64,000 nt of DNA, taken from positions 57,581,295-57,645,294 of the forward strand of contig CM067370.1 in NCBI GenBank assembly GCA_034401795.1. Reading direction: 5' to 3'. Origin of the DNA: Chaetoderma sp. LZ-2023a (lineage: Eukaryota; Mollusca; Caudofoveata; Chaetodermatida; Chaetodermatidae). The translations under genes and the position numbers were made by a program. Under the pieces are notes generated by a model, which ran no database searches, had not been told where the DNA came from, and was given only the letters and a program-made list of their open reading frames with translations. Below are positions 11,370 through 23,300 of this stretch, one piece after another; positions within the stretch are counted from its first letter, which is position 1, and every line of letters begins with the position of its first letter.

Positions 11370-12984
11370 TATATATGGCCAGTGGCCATCCGTTCATATG
11401 TTTTGTTTACTCATAGAAAATATAGGACGGCAGTGCACGTAGGAAACACTATACAGCAACACTTATATATGCAGCATTTTCTCCCGCCACCAACAATTGA
11501 GGTCGCTGTCCGTGCTATAACTCTGTTTAGCCCGGCATGCTACCGACTAAACCTTTTCTATTCAGCTCAATAGGATAGGTTCAAAATGATTAGAGACACT
11601 TTCTTCATTACATACTGTGTAATATACTCTTCTCTTCCGATAGTGCGATAATCTAGCCCCGCACTCCGGTAAGACTCATAAGTAAGATTTTGTCTCTCTT
11701 CGTGTTCCACTCAGCCTTGTGGCTTCTTAATTGTTTGGACGTCCCTATCCGCACCATGGGCTGATTCGACTCTAGGAAACTATTGGGGTTTTCAAGCGGT
11801 GATGGCCAGAGTGCGGTGTCACACACATTCCCATGTATCTTCGGATACTTAGTAGTTAGCACTTTAAGCCAATGTAGGAAAGCACTGCGAAAACACATGT
11901 ATTAATTAGTATCTTATTCACTGACAATCCTCCCGCACCGCAGTGCAAAACTGGCAAATTGCATATAAACCTAATGACAGGTAAAACGGTTAGTTCCATA
12001 GGACCCGGTGATGGACGAGATGCGCATTCTCACCGAATTCTGTTAAAATGTCTGGGCATGATATCTAGATCTGCCACGCCCTTGCGGGAAGGATATTTAC
12101 GGTGTGTATTCGTCTCTTACCCCAACCATAACGATAGGAGAAATGGTCTAATAATGCTTTTGTGAAAAGTAACCCATGTCTTGTAATGTTTTATGTGGTT
12201 GTAGGGCGGGATGTCCGGATTCTTATCCAGTTCGGAGATCCTGCTACGTAACATGTATGAGCGCTGTCTTCAGTATTGATGTCTTGGGGCATCTGTTCTC
12301 CGTGACAGGCGTGTCTAATAGCTAGGTAGATATCAGCCAGTTGCGGCCTAAAACAATTCTTGTTCTGAAAACAACTAAAAGGAAATAAGCAAAGCAGAAG
12401 GCCCGCAGAAATAAAGCGGCAACTACTAATACTGCAAACTACATAAGATGGTGACAAGGGAATCCATCGGGAATCCCCCGTTCTGTCTTCACGTAAAACA
12501 GTACGCACCCCTATAGTCATAAACCCACTAGGTATGGTCTCGTTTTTCTAAAGCATTTTTGATTGAAATATTAGAGTAGGCCCATTTCTGCCTACTATTC
12601 TTCCGCTTTAAGCAGTGACGACAACTTCCCGAGACGGTGGCCCGCGCGAGGCACTTGCCTCTCGCAAGGATTCAGCGATGACGGTCCACGCCAGGATAAT
12701 ACTCCTCACCCAAACTTGCACTAGTAGTGCCCGCGTGAGGCACATCACTTTTCGTCCGAGATAACCGTCTTCCTTTCAGCTTAGAGGTATAATAACTTAT
12801 ATTAAGTTAACTAGTTACGTCTCGTGTACGGGAGCCTCCCTTGCGGGGATACCTCTGTGGACTTACGAGTCTGTGTGGTACCTCCGGGAGCCCCATGTTT
12901 AAAAGTTCATCTACCTGTCTCTATGTCTTGTATTTTTGTATGCTCTTACTTTATTGTTATCTAGCATATTTATAATTGTTTACC

Positions 12985-13083
12985 CTTCAGGATGAAAGCT
13001 ACTATGCCAAGGAGATCCAAGCAGTGCAGCACCGTTGGAAGAAGTGTGTGGACCGCAAAGCGACTACATTGAAAAATAACACA
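12985..13083 (+). pseudogene. Mariner transposase, C-terminal tail
   Basis: The frame reading DESYYAKEIQAVQHRWKKC and ending at a TAA (13084-13086) matches the conserved mariner C-terminus. About 125 residues between the end of the piece at 8275 and this tail, including two catalytic Asp residues, are missing. It is best read as the far side of the mariner split by copy D. Confidence 0.75.
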
Positions 13084-13227
13084 TAAATGGTGTCATCCCA
13101 CAATGGGATCATAGTTAGTCCACAAACTTTTAATCCTACCCTCATACATTGAAATTCAAGGGAAACGTTGCCATTCTATCAGAAGACAACAGTAAGGACC
13201 ACCTTTAAGTAAGCAGTGCAGCTTAGA

Positions 13228-15011
13228 AACGGTGGAAGATAGGCATTCAAAAGATCTGTGAACTATTTGATTCTTCGGCAATTGATCCATCTCATATTGC
13301 TAATGCACCGTGTCTTGTGAACATTGCAACAGGCGCTGTTGCCCCATCCTCGATTGAGAACAGTCTTCTTAATGCATTAGACAATGGTTCAACCATGATG
13401 ACAAAGTTTGTACAGGAGAGGCTCATAGATCTAGATCTAGCTAAGATTAGAACAAGAAAGAGTCTGTATGACACTCTACCTCGATCGACTGTGAAAAACA
13501 ATGTCAAAAATGCGCAAGAAAGTTAAAATAAAGTTGAAAACCATAACAATGGATGGTGAAATCATGTCCCTTCGACTAATGGCAGCAAATTCAAATAAGG
13601 TTCCTTTAGTGAGAGTTATATCATTAGAAAATGCACCAACCAGTATGTTTACAGATGGTAAGGTATCATGTGTAAAGTCAAAGCTGATGCAGTCTAGGAC
13701 TTCCTGGATTGGAAACTAACAACTATTAGCACAGGGTGTGATGCTATGATATTCAATGGTCATGCCTCTATACAGATGGATGTTGTTGCACCAGTAATTA
13801 CATTTGAAAAAATGGCCAAGGGGTTCTTTGACTATGTTCTGTGCAATAGTGCACATTCTAACAGTGGATATGCAGTTGAGCAAATACATGTGGTATTTGA
13901 AAAGTACAACAAGGATAGTTTCAAGGGACATACACGTGAAAAGCGCACCACAGATAGCCAAGGGAATGTTCTGCAAGTGCGACCATGTATTCGGATTCCT
14001 ACAAACTGGAAACAATTCCTAGGTTATGGTGAAAATAAAGGTAATCTTGCAGAGTTTTATACTTCGTACATGACAGATAACGGCATTCTGCTTGGGCAAG
14101 ATCAGAAATTGTTCATTAGTGGCAGTCAGGATGAAACAGTTCTGGTAACACGAAGCTCTGTCACAAACGTGCCACATCTCAAATCAAATCAAGGCGGCCA
14201 ATACATGCATTGTGTTGTATGCTATTGCAGCCTCACAGAGTGGAGCTGATCGTATAGTAGTTTCTAGCCCGCACATGGATGTACTGGTTCTTCCCATCCA
14301 CCATCGATCGGAGATTCTTTCTAGCAAGATCTATTTCCTGACAGGCCAAATGGGCAAGCACACCCGCTTAGTAAGATATATCCCAGTTCATGAAATATAC
14401 AATCAACTGACTCAGCCCGAGAAGTCTCTCCTACTCCCCATGTATTGCTTGACTGGATGTGATACAACCAGTTCTTTTCTTGGCCATGGGAAAAGATCAG
14501 CATTTCGTGTACTGATACAGAAGGCCCCTATGTTTCCACATTTGACAACTTTGGGAACAACATCCGAATTATCGAAGGACCAGTTTGTAGACAGTATGAT
14601 GTTTGTAGGAGCTATGTATGGCAAGAAAGACTGTCTCTCCAAACAATCACCGATGTGAAAAAGCTGAAAAAACCTGGCAGGAAAGAAGCTACCACCAAAA
14701 GAGAATAGTTTTAAGTTACATATCCTTCGGTGTTTATATCAGCTGATATGGCATAATCCTAACATTGCAATTCATGGCTTGATAGATCCTGTTGAGTTCG
14801 GTTATGAGATTCTGAGACTGGTACACTTCAACCAAAAATGATGAGTCAGTCACCAGCTGTCCCTGAACTGCGCAGAAGACTGCACCCGTCTAGTGAATTA
14901 CCAGGCTTGTACCAATGCTTGCAGTTGTGAAGCATCCATTGCAAATGTTGACAATATATGCAACAATCCACTGACCATAGAAGCGATAGAGCAGTTAAAT
15001 GAATATGAGTG
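13228..15011 (+). pseudogene. TGCDTTS-family protein, C-terminal half with PIN/FEN-like region (broken copy)
   Basis: Successive frames read as one protein broken by several frameshifts. Pieces are 13228-13525 (LVNIATGAVAPSSIENSLL), 13520-13719, 13746-14200 (VVFEKYNKDSFKGHTREKR, WKQFLGYGENK), 14212-14658 (DRIVVSSPHMDVLVL, LTGCDTTSSFLGHGK), about 14686-14841 (LHILRCLYQLIWHN) and 14866-15011 (CTNACSCEA, NICNNPLT, then TGA). In relatives I remember, the block before DVLVL usually reads SPDTDVLVL. Here it is SPHMDVLVL, so an acidic residue of the presumed nuclease site is lost. The family function is not established; a PIN-like fold is inference. The piece starts roughly where the one at 621-2090 ends. 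Confidence 0.65.
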
Positions 15012-16395
15012 ACTGTTAAAAGGTGGGTCAAATGACAGGGATATTATATGACCGCTGTTACGATTATCAGACAAGGTCAACTTAAGTACTTATGAGCTGT
15101 CCTCTTCAGCACTGTAGCATCAGTCTTCCAGCATCATTCTACCTTGATTAGTTCTTACCAACCTATGATTTCGCTGGAATATGCATTCCTGAAGTTTATG
15201 TCTTTATGGACTTATGCTTGATGCAAGTTGTATGTAGATCATTCATTTATGACATTGATAATTTCATTTTTGAATTTTGGCTGTGTAATCATCCTTTCTT
15301 GTTAAAATGTCATCTTTTCCAACTATTTTTTAGTTGTGACGGCAACTAGTATCAGTTGGTATGCCAGTTGTCTGTTGCCAGAATTCTTTTACACCTCTGC
15401 CAAAGCCACAGCTATTTAGTTTAGCAGCAGGAAAGCAGATTCGGGTGACCAACCCTATATGGCAGTACAACATATATCGAAATGTTTGTCTTGACATCAG
15501 GATTATGGTAACCAATGTATGTATGATTACTGTATTCTGCGGCTGTAGTAGTAGACACATCCTACAGCTGCAATCAGTCCTTTTTGAAAAATTTTCAACA
15601 TTGATATTACTTTAATCATGATGCCATAATGAACATATTGATGTATGTTAACAAATTACTGATGTATTTCAAGGTGGCGTTTCTCAAAAACTACAGAGGT
15701 TGTTTAGGTCAAGCCGCAGTATTACTTTGATTGTCCTTCAAATGCCATTGTCCTTGACAAGAGTGACACTTACCCTGACGTCGAATCGATCTGGAAGCCT
15801 CATTATCGGACTCTGGACCCTCGAAAACATCCAATTAGACACTAATATCATGAAAATCCACCAATTACGAGTAAAGATATGTTTGTATGCCTGTCGGCAA
15901 AAGGGCCCAAAAATAGGGTCCAAGGGACAGAAAAATATGACCCCTTAATTTTTCTGGTTTTATGGTGTAGTGGCACGAAACGTGCAAAGATTTAATTCTA
16001 TCACAAAAAATCCTACCGACTTGCACATCGCACCTACAATACTACCCCACCCACCGCCCCATCCCCCTCCCTCCATACCCCTATTATTGAACCTCTATTT
16101 TTTGCACATTTTCATCAAAAACATTATTTTGAACCAAAAATTCTCAGCTCGTACAAATTTCCAAGACTGTCAACATTGGTTTTCCTTAATCCGGATGCCA
16201 AGACTAACGTCTTGATATATAGTGACAAATGTTGTACTGCCATCTGGGGGTTGGTCATCTGAATCTCCTCTCCTGCTGCTCATCTAAGTGTTGTTGATTG
16301 TAAAGAAAGCATGAACACTCAACTCAGGCACTATAAGAATACTTTATTTTACAAAAATATTTAACCCTCTAATGGTCAAATTTACTTGAATGTCC
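15012..16395. other. No gene seen; contains a LINE 3'-end fragment
   Basis: AT-rich sequence with C-rich (16041-16078) and pyrimidine stretches. The only recognisable piece is the LINE 3' end at 15518-15583. A 76-codon minus-strand frame at 15330-15560 overlaps that fragment and is not convincing. Confidence 0.5.
15518..15583 (-). mobile_element. LINE 3'-end fragment
   Basis: On the minus strand this matches 37610-37680 (GGACTGATTGCAGCTGTAGG, then a TACTACTACAGCC block and CAGTAATCATACAT). That is the 3' end of the 5'-truncated LINE described there. Confidence 0.6.
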
Positions 16396-16510
16396 ACTTG
16401 CAGGCCAAGAGAATACTTTTAAAATTTTACCACTGGAGTAACTTGCTCGGTTATCGAATCAGGTGTTCCAGTGGTAAATTTTCAAAAATACTATAGCCTC
16501 CAAATGAATA
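16396..16510. repeat. Foldback MITE, CACTGGAATGACTGGCTCG family
   Basis: An imperfect hairpin of about 115 bp whose arms meet at a TACCACTGGAGTAAC...GTTCCAGTGGTAA core. Relatives lie at 18226-18345, 56742-56865, 57585-57700 and three times in 57950-58560. Confidence 0.6.
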
Positions 16511-16659
16511 TGAATTATTGACGACAACTGCAGAGACCAGTTTTGGCCTGCTTGACCATTATAGGCGTAACAACACACAAACATAATTTACAAAGTAAAA
16601 TAGCCATCAACATAAGCAAGATATTCATGTAAAATACGCTTTAAAACTGAGAAATGCTA

Positions 16660-16835
16660 ACCCTTTAGCACTTCTGATGTCAAAATTTATAATTTTCAAA
16701 TTAAATTATAAGATGAACTGGTGTTCATTTTTAAACAAATTTGGTGGAAGATGGTGCTATCACAGACAGCAACATCGCCCACCAAAATTGTTTAAAAATG
16801 TACACCAGTTTCTTTGCTACTGGTACCGCAAAAAG
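16660..16835. repeat. Foldback MITE, CTTCTGATGTCAAAATTTA family
   Basis: Begins TAACCCTTTAGCACTTCTGATGTCA. The arms AACAAATTTGGTGG and CCACCAAAATTGTT flank a GACAGCAAC centre. A second copy lies at 35422-35635. Confidence 0.55.
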
Positions 16836-16989
16836 ATAGAATGTTGATTGGTAAGGCTTAAAATAAATGGAACAAGCAAAATGCACTTATTTTACTGTTC
16901 ATTTTGATTACAGATGGCTCAAGGGTCATAATGCTCACCTGGACTTCCTTGAACTACAATAATGTGAATGTCTATATAATAGAGGGATC

Positions 16990-17588
16990 AATTTCTAGCT
17001 ATGTCCATCCTGTTTCTAGCTATGCCCATCTCATTTCTAGCTATGCCCACCCCTATTCTAGCTATGCACATCCCTATTCTAGCTATGCCCATCTCATTTC
17101 TAGCTATGCCCATCCCTATTCTAGCTATACCCATCCCTATTCTAGCTATGACCATCCCTATTCTAGCTATGCCCATCCATATTCTATCCATGCCTATCCC
17201 TATTCTAGCTATGCCCATCCCTATTCTAGCTATGACCATCCCTATTCTAGCCATGACCATCCCTATTCTAGCTATGACCATCCCTATTCTAGCTATGACC
17301 ATCCCTATTCTAGCTATGACCATCCCTATTCTAGCTATGACCATCCCTATTCTAGCTATGATCATCTCTATTCTAGCTATGACCATCTCTATTCTAGCTA
17401 TGCTCATCCCTATTCTAGCTATGCCATCCCTATTCTAGCTATGACCATCCCTATGCTAGCTATGACCATCCCTATTCTAGCTACGAACATCCCTATTCTA
17501 GCTATGACCATCCCTATTTTAGCTATGACCATCCCTATTCTAGCTATGAGCATCCCATTTCTAGCTTTGCCCGACCCATTTCTAGCTA
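16990..17588. repeat. 21-bp satellite, about 28 units
   Basis: The consensus unit is TATGACCATCCCTATTCTAG plus C, with CCC/ACC and CTC/CCC variants. Because 21 is a multiple of three and the unit has no stops in several frames, long frames appear on both strands (for example 16904-17680 plus, repeats of Tyr-Ser-Ser-Tyr-Asp-His-Pro; 17407-16988 minus). These lack initiation or splice support and are best treated as artefacts. One unit-like stretch plus the same right flank (CTAGCTAAGCTCCACCCACA type) occurs singly at about 28070 and, inverted, at about 54700. The array therefore seems to have grown from a dispersed repeat. Confidence 0.9.
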
Positions 17589-20071
17589 AGCTCCACACAC
17601 GCCTTGCGCAGGTTGGGATCCGTTCATATACTTTATTTATACTATACACCTACAGCAGCAACTGCGCCCAGTCAAATTAGTTTCAAAATATTCAACAGAA
17701 TGTTTATTAAATACTAAACCCATCAAAGACATACAGTTCGTATCATTAACAGACTCTTAAATGTTCATGACGGAAATAAATATGTCATTCATTATGTATA
17801 TGGAATACGACCTCATTGACTATGACATCATACTTGAGTGGCAAAACAGATCTTTCCATTCTTATTATGATGTGCATGGATGCAATCAATGCATAAATTT
17901 GTAAAATTTCACTGAAATTGAGCGAGGCCTTGGTGACATAAATGTACATTTCGCAAATTAAGTACAGGGTGAAGAATTAATCAAATAGGTAGTTATGCAG
18001 TGCCAGCAGTCATTGTAATGTCTAGTTGACGTTCATTATTTCTCATTGCTATTTCACACTATACATAAAGAACAACTTTTATCACAGGTTAATAGAGCAT
18101 TACAGACCAGAGGACATAGTTTAGACAAAGGAAGAAATATTCAGTTTCTCCTGAATTTTTTACCCCTTTACCACTCATATCATCCAAATGTGGCTTCTGT
18201 AGTGGTCTTGAGAAATGTCTATTTATAGACCAAGAGAAGACTATTTTTACCACTGGAATGACTGGCTCGATAACTGAAACAGATAACCGAGCCAGTCAAT
18301 CCAGTGGTAAATTTCCAAAAATAGTCTTCTCTTGGTCTGCAAATGGGCATTTTCTGAGGAAATTTAAATTTTCTTGAACAAATTTGCGGGTTAAAGGGCT
18401 AAAAACTAATTTGACATTAAAGAGCAACAAGTTCAAGTTAAATTAATTTCAAACTAGATAAAATCAAATGTTCCCTCTGCAATGGCAGCAATTTCAGTGA
18501 GTGACACAACATACATGTGGACACAGCATTAGCAAAAATGATACAAAAAGTAATAGGATTTTTCTAGCTACCTGGCTAATTTACAATTGAAGTTTCATCA
18601 ATGTACTCCAAGCATAAGGTAAGTTATTGAATGAAAACCAAATAGTGAGACACACTACAGTTGTGATATAGGTGGCTGTCAGAAATGTAAAAAAGATGTG
18701 GCCGACGAACCAACCTACCGCTGAGCAACAGATGGACACACACACATGTATGCACGCACGCACGCATGCACGCACACACACACACACGCTTGCATGGTTT
18801 GAAAGATGTACTAATAATAGGCGTCTTCCTAGCCCCCATGGTCAACCTACCCATGAATTAAATCAACATATTCAAAGTAGAGGCTAAGACAACAACCAAC
18901 AATCTGCATGAACACACACAGTCACCAAGAGAGATAGTCAGATGGATAGACGGACAGACCTAAAAAATAATAGGATATTTCCTAGCCACATAACCCGGGT
19001 ACCCAACAGATTTCATCAAGATACTCAATGTAGAGGCTACGTTAATGAACAAATTGCACAGATGGACACATGCACAGATGGAAGCAAAAGAAAATACCAA
19101 GCACCCACCCTCTTTTGCACAGCCAGGCTAAGAGGTGGATAAATATTCAACATACTATTTCTTACATCACAAGGGATTTGTTGTATCTGGTTTGCAGTGT
19201 CGAGACGGTTAAGCGTAAAAGAACAAGAATTCCACGTTTGCCACAGTGTCTTTGACCTTCTGATCACAACATTATTACGCTGCTTCCTAACATTATGGAT
19301 AACCATGTATTCAAGTTTAGTTCCAATAGAATTAACGAGCATAGGTCAGATAGCAATGTTAGAATGACCCTGACCTTTGACCTCACTATCAACAAACATC
19401 TTCCTTATGGCATAGGGAAGCATGTGTCCAAGTTTACTTTTGGTAGTATGAATCAATTCTGAAATATAAATGTAAATGATTTGCTATACGCAAAAAATTA
19501 ACATTGATGCAAATGTTGTCATCGGAAAAGTGATACCTATCATCCTATGTCTGACTTGCTGCTTCGCATGCGAGACAAAAATGGAAGCCGATGACTCAGC
19601 AGCACAAGGGTTAAGTTCTATGTACATATTATATACAATTTACACAACACTATTGTATTCACAAGCAGTACCATGAAATAACATTAAAGTTACCATAAAT
19701 CATTATTACATGCACTACTAGTCACCAAACAATATTGAAATCTCTTAGTTGTGAATTAAAAATTTCTAATATAAACCACCAGTTCTTGTCTAGCTAATCA
19801 GTACAACGCTAACTCCCTCGAGAGCACTTGCTAGCATCAGCACACACACTATGCCAGATTCTTCGCACTAGTGTTCTGGTATTAGCGCTGTCTATGAGAG
19901 CACTGACGATGCATATATACACATACTAGTTATTCTAGTCAGAATAATAAATAGTTCATTGTAAAACACATTCTCACTAGAAGATGTGCAGTGTCTTAAT
20001 AGCAATGCATATGCATACGCAGATGCAACAATGAATATAATGCTCATGCTGACTACTGGTATCATTTATAG
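17589..20071. other. Intergenic DNA downstream of KIF22, repeats only
   Basis: Contains the element flank with CAAATTAGTTTCAAAATATTCAAC (about 17670-17695), a foldback MITE (18226-18345), a CA/GCAC-rich stretch (18736-18786) and a TGACCTTTGACCT motif (19371-19383). No convincing exon was seen on either strand. Confidence 0.5.
18226..18345. repeat. Foldback MITE, CACTGGAATGACTGGCTCG family
   Basis: Arms ACCAAGAGAAGACTATTTTT and its complement meet around CACTGGAATGACTGGCTCGA...CGAGCCAGTCAATCCAGTG. This is the clearest hairpin of the family. Confidence 0.75.
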
Positions 20072-20077
20072 TTTATT
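20072..20077 (-). terminator. Candidate KIF22 polyadenylation signal
   Basis: AATAAA on the minus strand, about 235 bases past the stop codon. It is the first one downstream. Position and motif only. Confidence 0.4.
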
Positions 20078-20311
20078 AACTGTCTGCTTGCTGAGTCTTT
20101 ACAGACAACATATTCCAAGGGTTATACCTCTGAACCGGCAAAATATTTTGAAAACAATCCACCAACAACTTTCAATCCAATTCTTTTCAAAATATTCAGC
20201 ATGTCAAGTGTTTTTGCTCAAAAAATTTAGTGTCTGGTGGCTGGCAGCTGCGAGACAGATAAAGGTGTCTCTGATGACTTTGAGAACAGTTTCTGTTGCT
20301 GCTTCACACTC

Positions 20312-20350
20312 TCATCTCATTTCAATGGAGATCTTTGCAATCAGATTACT
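20312..20350 (-). CDS. KIF22: KIF22 terminal coding exon
   Basis: Acceptor TTATTTTCAG, then 12 codons (SNLIAKISIEMR) and a TGA. The SNLIAKI stretch fits the last helix after the HhH. The 3'UTR probably runs to about 20050. Confidence 0.8.
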   Translation of the reverse strand, partial: SNLIAKISIEMR

Positions 20351-23300
20351 CTGAAAATAAAGCACACATTCTAGTTAGATTGATTTCATATAAAGATAAG
20401 AGTATTTATTATAACATATCACTAATAATTGCGAGTACATAAGGCATAGAAGTTGCAGGAAGTGTCTGAAACCATGTTTTGGCTCTGTGATTGCTATTAA
20501 TGATGAACATGGTAATACCGGTAACATTTTGGTGTTCACATATTTTCAAGCACAGAAGCCATACAAAAACTAAACTGGTGTGAATATAATCTGCATGAAC
20601 ACTGAGTACATTGTATTTATATACATATTTGGTAATCTGATCAAGGCGTCTATAACAAAAATACAGCACAGATGCAAATATGTCACAAAGTATTTGAAAT
20701 GCTACAATCACTGCAGACTGATTGATGGGGATTTTTGCATCTAATTAAACGAAATCAAGGATTTCTTTTTTCACGAGAGAGTTGATACTTACCTCCCTAA
20801 TACTTTTGATATTGCTAAATATCGGCTTTCACTCAATAAACACTCAGATTAAAACAGTTAGGTGCCCCTACTGGGCAGGGAGTCAGAGCGTAGTCTGGCG
20901 GATGCCAGCCCCACCACCGCGCATGCGCAGACTAGCACTTCCTCTGACTAATTTATTGGCTGATACACATGCAACTATTAAGAGCCTGAAGACCGAGCCT
21001 CTGTGGGGTGGAGAGGCCGGGTCCGTATCTAGGGAGGTAAGTATCAACTCTCTCGTGAAAAAAGAAATCCTTGATTTCGTTTATTTCACATCAAGAGTAT
21101 ACTTACCTCCCTAATACTTTTGATATTGCCAGAATTCGACAGTGAATTCGGCGGGAGGGAGGCGAGGTCAAAAGACCAGCTCATCCCTATACGCTTTTCT
21201 GCGTTTAAGGCACTTAAACTTCTGAAACTGTATGAAAAAACAGTCAGGATTTGACTAGCCATCGGATAACACCACCGATGTATGAGAGATGACCGAATGT
21301 CATATGCGCTCCCCCCCCCCCTCCTTCCTGGGAGGAAGAGTCGAATGACCTCAATGTCCTATACGCTCTCTACGTACAAGTGCCATGTACTACAGGACAG
21401 AGACGAAAAAGCTCCCTTTTCGTATACTCTCAAAAATGAACCACATAAATACACAAAACCACCATCATATTAATAACGGGTAACGTGACAAGACAATCAA
21501 CAATGGACAACCCATGCACAAGACTGACCTTGTTGAAAAGGCTGCTGACATCATCTTCCCATTGGTGAAGAATTATGCAGTCCCAAAAAAGTGGTTGTTT
21601 CCATAAATTAATTGTGAAATATATAAGCAATGAGGAAACCTCATCAAAAATATAAACCTAGTTATTTTTTCAAAATCGACAAGGCGAGAGGATTAGAGGT
21701 GTCACAGAGATAATGGTCTGTAAAACTTGACTCACAGTGCCACTGAGCCACCGACATAATATCATCCACAGGGACCCCATTAAATAGGGCAGTGGATGTC
21801 ACTACGCCGCGGACACTGTGAGCCTTGGCCACGTCAACCTGCTTCCCGGTGGCGGATTTATGACAAAACTGAATGCATTCTACAATCCACCTGGAAATGG
21901 TGTCCTTAGAAGCCCTGCCATGGGGTTCAATATATGACAACCATAACGCCGACTGGTCGGTGCGCCACTCCGATGTACGTTGTTTGTACCGGAGAAGCGC
22001 CCAGACGGGACACCATGCTTTAGAATTAGGATCATATCTAGTTAAAGCAGGCAAAACAATAGGTTGACCTGGATATTTCAAGGACTGATTCTTTGCCAAG
22101 AAATTAATCCTAGGTAGCAGCTTAAGGCCTTCCCCTGAAACCACAAAACGGTCATCCTCGGCTGATAAGGCATGAATTTCACCTCTACGCCTAGCCGAGG
22201 CCACAGCAATTAAAAACACAGTCTTCAGTGTTAATAGTTTCATAGAAATGGAACTAAGTGGTTCAAAAGGCTTATCACCTAGTACTTGAAGCACTAGCGA
22301 TAAACTCCAAGACGGAATCACAGGGGGATTCCTTGGTCTTAGATTGCCCATGCCTTTAATTAATACATTTAATGTATTTACTTCATCACTTCCCCTCTTA
22401 GCCAAGCAAGGAATAACAGACATTAAAGCTGACTTATAACCAGCAATAGAGTTAGGCTTGAGGCTATAGGCATCATACAGGTGACAGTGGAAATCAGCTA
22501 CTACCTGAATAGATGAATCCATTGGATCAATACATCTTTTTGAGCACCATTCTGCAAATCTGTTGATTTTATAATTATATGCTCTGGAGGTTGACCCCCC
22601 TCCTGGCTTTGGCCATAAACATGGCTGCTTGCTCAGAAAAGCCCTCCATAATTCTAGATTCCTTGACAACATCCACGCAGTCAATCTGAACATTGACGGA
22701 TTGTTGTGAAGGGCCTTGCCCTGGAAGATAATGTCGTCCATCAGAGGCAGAGGAACCGGATTGCAGACCAGAAGGTCCAGCAGATCCATATACCATGATC
22801 GGCTTGGCCAATCCGGGGCGATCAGAAGCACTTGGCATTCCTCCTGTCTGATTTTCTGAAGAATTTTTGGAATCAGGATTGCTGGAGGGAATGCGTATGC
22901 ATACATGTACATTCTCCCCCAGCTGATAGCTAACGCATCTGTTGCGAAAGCGCTTGGATCCGGAATCGGAGAGACGTACGTCGTCATCTTCGCATTCTTC
23001 TTTGTTGCGAACAAATCGATGTTGGGTTTCCCCCAATGGTCGAACAGACGATCCGCCACACATTGATTTAGTTGCCATTCCGTGGGTAAAACACTCATCC
23101 TTCGGCTCAATGAGTCTGCTAGCAGATTTAACCTTCCCGGAATATGAACTGCTTTCAAGGTAATCTGGTGATCTAGGCACCAACAAAGCAGTCTCCATGT
23201 CATCATACAGAGACTGGGCGACTTCGTTCCGCCCTAGCGGTTTATGTAAGTCACAACTGTTGAGTTGTCTGAACGAATAAGGACAATCTTGCCCTGAACT

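Larger units (their letters stand above)
8276..12984 (+). repeat. Heat-shock-promoter repeat unit, copy D, inserted in a mariner and itself hit by a Tc1
   Basis: The unit starts at GATCGACCGGTCGG just after mariner coding sequence and ends at a pyrimidine-rich TTTACCCTTCAG just before mariner C-terminal coding sequence. Subtracting the Tc1 at 9726-11369 leaves about 3.07 kb. It is homologous, in inverse orientation, to copies A and B over the promoter and at about 8971-9030, 11656-11674, 11878-11897 and 12780-12950. No open frame of note is present. Because its edges coincide with a split transposase, it behaves as a discrete insertion. The element class is unknown. Confidence 0.6.

Noticed and set aside
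16904-17680. 258-codon frame of Tyr-Ser-Ser-Tyr-Asp-His-Pro repeats (and frames on the other strand)
   Set aside because: It is a direct product of the stop-free 21-bp satellite. Several frames on both strands are open equally, so there is no coding signal.
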